From the NCBI GenBank assembly GCA_963678375.2, contig OY782831.1, positions 1,860,001 to 1,924,000 on the forward strand: a DNA stretch of 64,000 nucleotides, written 5' to 3'. The DNA is from JAEKNW01 sp963678375 (GTDB lineage: Bacteria > Cloacimonadota > Cloacimonadia > Cloacimonadales > JAFGVF01). How positions within the stretch are numbered: the stretch's first letter is position 1; every line of letters starts with the position of its first letter. The notes beneath the pieces are model-generated. The model did no database searches and was not told where the DNA came from. It worked only from the letters and a program-made list of their open reading frames with translations. Of the stretch, positions 61,304 to 64,000 are shown one piece after another. A program made the translations under genes and the position numbers.

Positions 61304-63685
61304 TTATTTCATCAAAATAATTTTCTTAGTTGCTGTGGCATTACCACTTCTAATTTTATAGAAGTAAACACCGCTTGCACTAGATTTATTTGCATTATTT
61401 GTTCCGTTCCAAAGAACTTTTTGTACACCTTGCTCCATGTCTCTATTCGCTAAATTATTGACCAACTGTCCTCTGAGATTATATATATCTACTGTAACCT
61501 CACCAGCTTGTGGATTGTTAAACTGAATAGTAGTTTCAGGATTAAATGGATTTGGATAGTTAGTGGCATTTAAGTCTGTTACAAGCTCAACATCATCATC
61601 TAAGTTGGGTGTATAACCTGGAAATTCATAACAACCGAGATCTATTATATTGTTATGTATTCTTGGATTTCCATATAGATCTAGTTCAGCTGGGACAAAC
61701 CACTCGGGAAGCCAAGCAAAACTACTATTACCAGCATCTATGGCAGGAGACACCTCTCCTATGTCTGCACCTCTTAAATGATAGTAAGATGCTAAAGCTG
61801 GATCTCCTCCTACAAAGAGTGGGTCTTGGTTATAGATATTATTATCCCCCAATATTAGCTCTGCTCCAGATAGATTACTTACTTCTAAGTCTGAATCTCC
61901 AAAAAGACAGTTGTCTATGTCTAAAACTTCATTAGTAAGTGATAAATCCCAGGGTTGATTATTGTTCATAAAGATATTGTTTCTATAAACTGTATTTGTG
62001 CCACTATTCATTATAGTACCAAAGTTAGGACATCCACTATTATTGGCAAAAGTACAATTAGATATTGTTGTATTTTCTCCCATAGTACCAAACATCTTAC
62101 ATTCCCCTCCAACATTATTAGAAAATAGGCAGTTATCTATTACAACTTCTAATGTGTCAGCCCAGTCTATAAATCTAAATAGAGTCCAACCATAATAATC
62201 AGAAGTACAATGATTATCAATAAATTCTGAGTTAGTAACCTCTACTCTGTTCATAGCTACCACATTACCAATACCTTTTCCATTTTCATTAATACAAGTG
62301 TTATTATAGACCTTAACATTGTTCATAACAACATCTAACGCTTTAATAGAAAAAGCTGGGTAACTCTTTATTGAATGATTATTCTGGAAAATTACATTAT
62401 CAAGTTTAACTTTACTATAGTATATTCCATTCACGTATAAATTGGACCAACTATCAATATTACTAGCCTCAAACACTACATCCTCAATTATCAAGTTATC
62501 GATACAAGTTGTGAACACAGCAGAGCCTTCTCCATTGCTAATGCTCATATCTTTTATTGTAATATTCTCTCCAAAAAATTCTGGTATGATAGCCCCATTA
62601 CCCCAACTAAATATTTCAGGATTACCTATAATCTTAGTCTCTTGAGAAGAAACTCCTTGTAAAATTGTGTTACTTTTTAACCCTATAGGTATATTAGTAT
62701 GCCCCCATAAGTCATGTTCATAGATTTCAGATGTTAGTCGTATGGTTTTAGGGTTATCTCTATTACTAGAGATTATGGTATTAGCCCTATAAATTGTGCG
62801 TAGTGGTTGGTCAGGTGTTAAGCCAGAGTTGTCATCATCGCCATTGTTCGCCACATATAGGTCTGCATCAATCTCCTCATGCATTCCCTCATTTACATCA
62901 AAAGTTCTATAGGGAGTATAACCATCTTCTATTGCCTCAACAAATCCTTCAAAAAAATTGGCATAGTAGCGTTCGTAAGATGCTTTAGTAAATTTATCTA
63001 AATAGACATCAGTTACTGCACCTGCTGGGTTTCCCCAATACATATCAGCTCCACTTGCGGAATAGTTATCAAATAATGAACATCTGTTGCTTTCTGAAAA
63101 ATTGATTATTGGTTGCTCACTAAGAGTGCTTTGGGTATATATCCCTCCTCCTGACATTAGTGCTAAGTTATTATTTATAGTACATGCAGCTAGATGTACA
63201 GTAGCCTGGTAATTAATAATTATCCCTCCCCCTAAATCTGCATAATTATCATAGATTTGAAGATTTACAATATTAAAACTACTCAAGGCGAGACACAAAC
63301 CGCCCCCTATAGTTTTAGTGCCATCCTGATAGCCACTTCCTCCTGTTATTGATAATCCTCTTATTTCAAACTCTTTATCTCCAACAGTGCAATATAGAGT
63401 ACTACCACTTTGGTTACCATCTATGATAGTTGTAGAGATAAAGGTGCTATCATTGGTTATTGCTTCTAATGAATAGAGTTTTAGGTTGTTAGCATAGCTT
63501 AAATTAATATTTTCATAATAGGTACCTGGATAAACTAATACAGTATCTCCTGTAGAAGCCTGATTAATAGCAGTCTGGATTTCTGTATATGGTTTAGTAC
63601 CATCAAGTGAGACTTCAAGGGTATTAGAAAAGAGAGAGGTAAGACCAAGTAATATCAAAAGTGTATAAAATAATTTTAGTTTCAT
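61304..63685 (-). CDS. Surface protein with parallel beta-helix and sorting tail
   Basis: 793 residues. A signal peptide (MKLKLFYTLLILLGLTSLFSN) is followed by two right-handed beta-helix regions of the kind found in polymorphic outer-membrane or choice-of-anchor Q proteins: ALSSFNIVNLQIYDNYADLGGGI style repeats at residues about 100-220, and VIDNCLFSNNVGGECKMFGT style at about 380-600, with the motif YVANNGDDDNSGLTPDQPLRTI between. Polysaccharide lyases have the same fold, but I see no catalytic site. The C-terminal tail is NYPNPFNPETTIQF, WNGTNNANKSSASGVY, KKIILMK. It follows a small secreted peptide gene by eight bases. Confidence 0.85.
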   Translation of the reverse strand: MKLKLFYTLLILLGLTSLFSNTLEVSLDGTKPYTEIQTAINQASTGDTVLVYPGTYYENINLSYANNLKLYSLEAITNDSTFISTTIIDGNQSGSTLYCTVGDKEFEIRGLSITGGSGYQDGTKTIGGGLCLALSSFNIVNLQIYDNYADLGGGIIINYQATVHLAACTINNNLALMSGGGIYTQSTLSEQPIINFSESNRCSLFDNYSASGADMYWGNPAGAVTDVYLDKFTKASYERYYANFFEGFVEAIEDGYTPYRTFDVNEGMHEEIDADLYVANNGDDDNSGLTPDQPLRTIYRANTIISSNRDNPKTIRLTSEIYEHDLWGHTNIPIGLKSNTILQGVSSQETKIIGNPEIFSWGNGAIIPEFFGENITIKDMSISNGEGSAVFTTCIDNLIIEDVVFEASNIDSWSNLYVNGIYYSKVKLDNVIFQNNHSIKSYPAFSIKALDVVMNNVKVYNNTCINENGKGIGNVVAMNRVEVTNSEFIDNHCTSDYYGWTLFRFIDWADTLEVVIDNCLFSNNVGGECKMFGTMGENTTISNCTFANNSGCPNFGTIMNSGTNTVYRNNIFMNNNQPWDLSLTNEVLDIDNCLFGDSDLEVSNLSGAELILGDNNIYNQDPLFVGGDPALASYYHLRGADIGEVSPAIDAGNSSFAWLPEWFVPAELDLYGNPRIHNNIIDLGCYEFPGYTPNLDDDVELVTDLNATNYPNPFNPETTIQFNNPQAGEVTVDIYNLRGQLVNNLANRDMEQGVQKVLWNGTNNANKSSASGVYFYKIRSGNATATKKIILMK

Positions 63686-63693
63686 AAAGCTTC

Positions 63694-63831
63694 CTAGGAT
63701 TTAATGACTTCGTAACTCTGAGATCCAACCTCTTCCCAAGTAATTTCTGGATAGAGATCATAATTAACTTGACTAGCAAAGACCAACACGACAAAACTGA
63801 ACAAGAATAAAAATGAGATTATTTTTTTCAT
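63694..63831 (-). CDS. Small secreted peptide upstream of the beta-helix protein
   Basis: 45 residues read directly. GGAGGAGAT precedes the ATG at 63831. The first 20 residues (MKKIISFLFLFSFVVLVFAS) are a signal peptide, which leaves a mature acidic peptide of about 25 residues (QVNYDLYPEITWEEVGSQS, then YEVIKS). The stop is eight bases before the beta-helix gene, so they are co-transcribed. It may be a real small protein or the remnant of the 5' part of a larger secreted gene. The function is unknown. Confidence 0.6.
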   Translation of the reverse strand: MKKIISFLFLFSFVVLVFASQVNYDLYPEITWEEVGSQSYEVIKS

Positions 63832-63923
63832 ATCTCCTCCTATTATATAGACCCTTAAAAGACTTATATTTTTATTAGTTTACTCTATTTAATTGATATA
63901 TAAATATTTACGAGAGGTAAGCG

Positions 63924-64000
63924 ATGGATAATGATTTTAAAGAGTATTTTAATTATGCCAAGGAAATTGCATATAAATTAGTTAAAGATTATGAATTAGC
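63924..64000 (+). CDS. N-terminus of a probable ECF sigma factor (partial)
   Basis: The ATG at 63924 follows GAGAGGTAAGCG. The 25 visible residues, MDNDFKEYFNYAKEIAYK then LVKDYELA, run off the window. A-x-x-IA-Y-K-L-V-K-D-Y-E-L-A matches the start of region 2 of ECF sigma factors (before the usual EDIVQ) and resembles the sigma gene at 42270. It is divergent from the small secreted peptide and beta-helix genes. Only the start can be seen, so the call is tentative. Confidence 0.45.
   Translation, partial: MDNDFKEYFNYAKEIAYKLVKDYEL

Overview
The window is AT-rich (roughly one third G+C by eye) and gene-dense. It looks like a chromosomal segment from an anaerobic, Gram-negative, fermentative bacterium, and my best guess is the Cloacimonadota (Candidatus Cloacimonas relatives) or a nearby FCB-group phylum. 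Evidence: four secreted proteins share a C-terminal tail of the NYPNPFNPETTISF...SGIY..K(M/I)ILMK type used for cell-surface sorting; there are outer-membrane barrels and an MCE/Mla lipid system; the metabolism combines amino-acid/crotonyl-CoA fermentation, a trimeric NAD-linked [FeFe] hydrogenase and an anaerobe-type oxygen-defence set. The taxon is inferred, since no rRNA gene is present.

Layout. 1-7.1 kb: a glycan-use operon with a sugar ABC permease end, a GH38 alpha-mannosidase, a GH20-GH130 fusion and a secreted CBM9-like protein, a set that fits breakdown of N-glycan-type manno-oligosaccharides. 7.2-9.9 kb: a surface protein with GLUG repeats. 10.6-15.7 kb: a fermentation operon (3-aminobutyryl-CoA ammonia-lyase, crotonase, 3-hydroxybutyryl-CoA dehydrogenase, acyl-CoA dehydrogenase, EtfB, EtfA). 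16.2-25 kb: a secreted M6 metalloprotease and a giant surface lipoprotein. 25.1-29 kb: an oxidative-stress locus (PerR-like regulator with a perfect Per-box-like palindrome, FprA flavodiiron protein, ferritin, two rubredoxin-like proteins, rubrerythrin-like protein, peroxiredoxin, small ACT-like protein). 29-35.7 kb: VWA lipoprotein, OsmC, tRNA-Lys and tRNA-Glu, small lipoprotein, HEPN-like membrane protein, MATE exporter. 35.8-43.3 kb: the most unusual region. 43.4-52.1 kb: ornithine carbamoyltransferase, then an MCE/Mla-type lipid transport operon containing an uncommon lipoprotein-plus-barrel fusion. 53.1-57.3 kb: [FeFe] hydrogenase operon. 57.6 kb to the end: acyl-CoA ligase, two surface proteins, a small secreted peptide and the beginning of a probable ECF sigma factor.

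The best candidate for an undescribed system is 35.8-43.3 kb. A 39-residue peptide with three cysteines (41796-41915, minus) has a strong ribosome binding site directly upstream of a radical SAM/SPASM maturase. An ABC exporter of the COG4586/COG4587/COG3694 type and an outer-membrane beta-barrel protein follow in the same direction. A small secreted ORF with an apparent frameshift lies just upstream. A divergently transcribed ECF-type sigma factor with a long C-terminal extension faces the cluster. I read this as a RiPP (ribosomally made, radical-SAM-modified peptide) biosynthesis and export cluster under sigma-factor control; the chemistry and the function are unknown.

A family of foldback repeats with GCAGTARATCT-type ends was also found. 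Two copies of about 150 bp (32058-32204 and 43248-43396) are each one long imperfect palindrome. A 41-bp internally deleted copy (33322-33362) and a 58-bp copy (52307-52364) share the ends. One copy supplies the last codons and the stop of the sigma factor gene. No transposase lies in the window.
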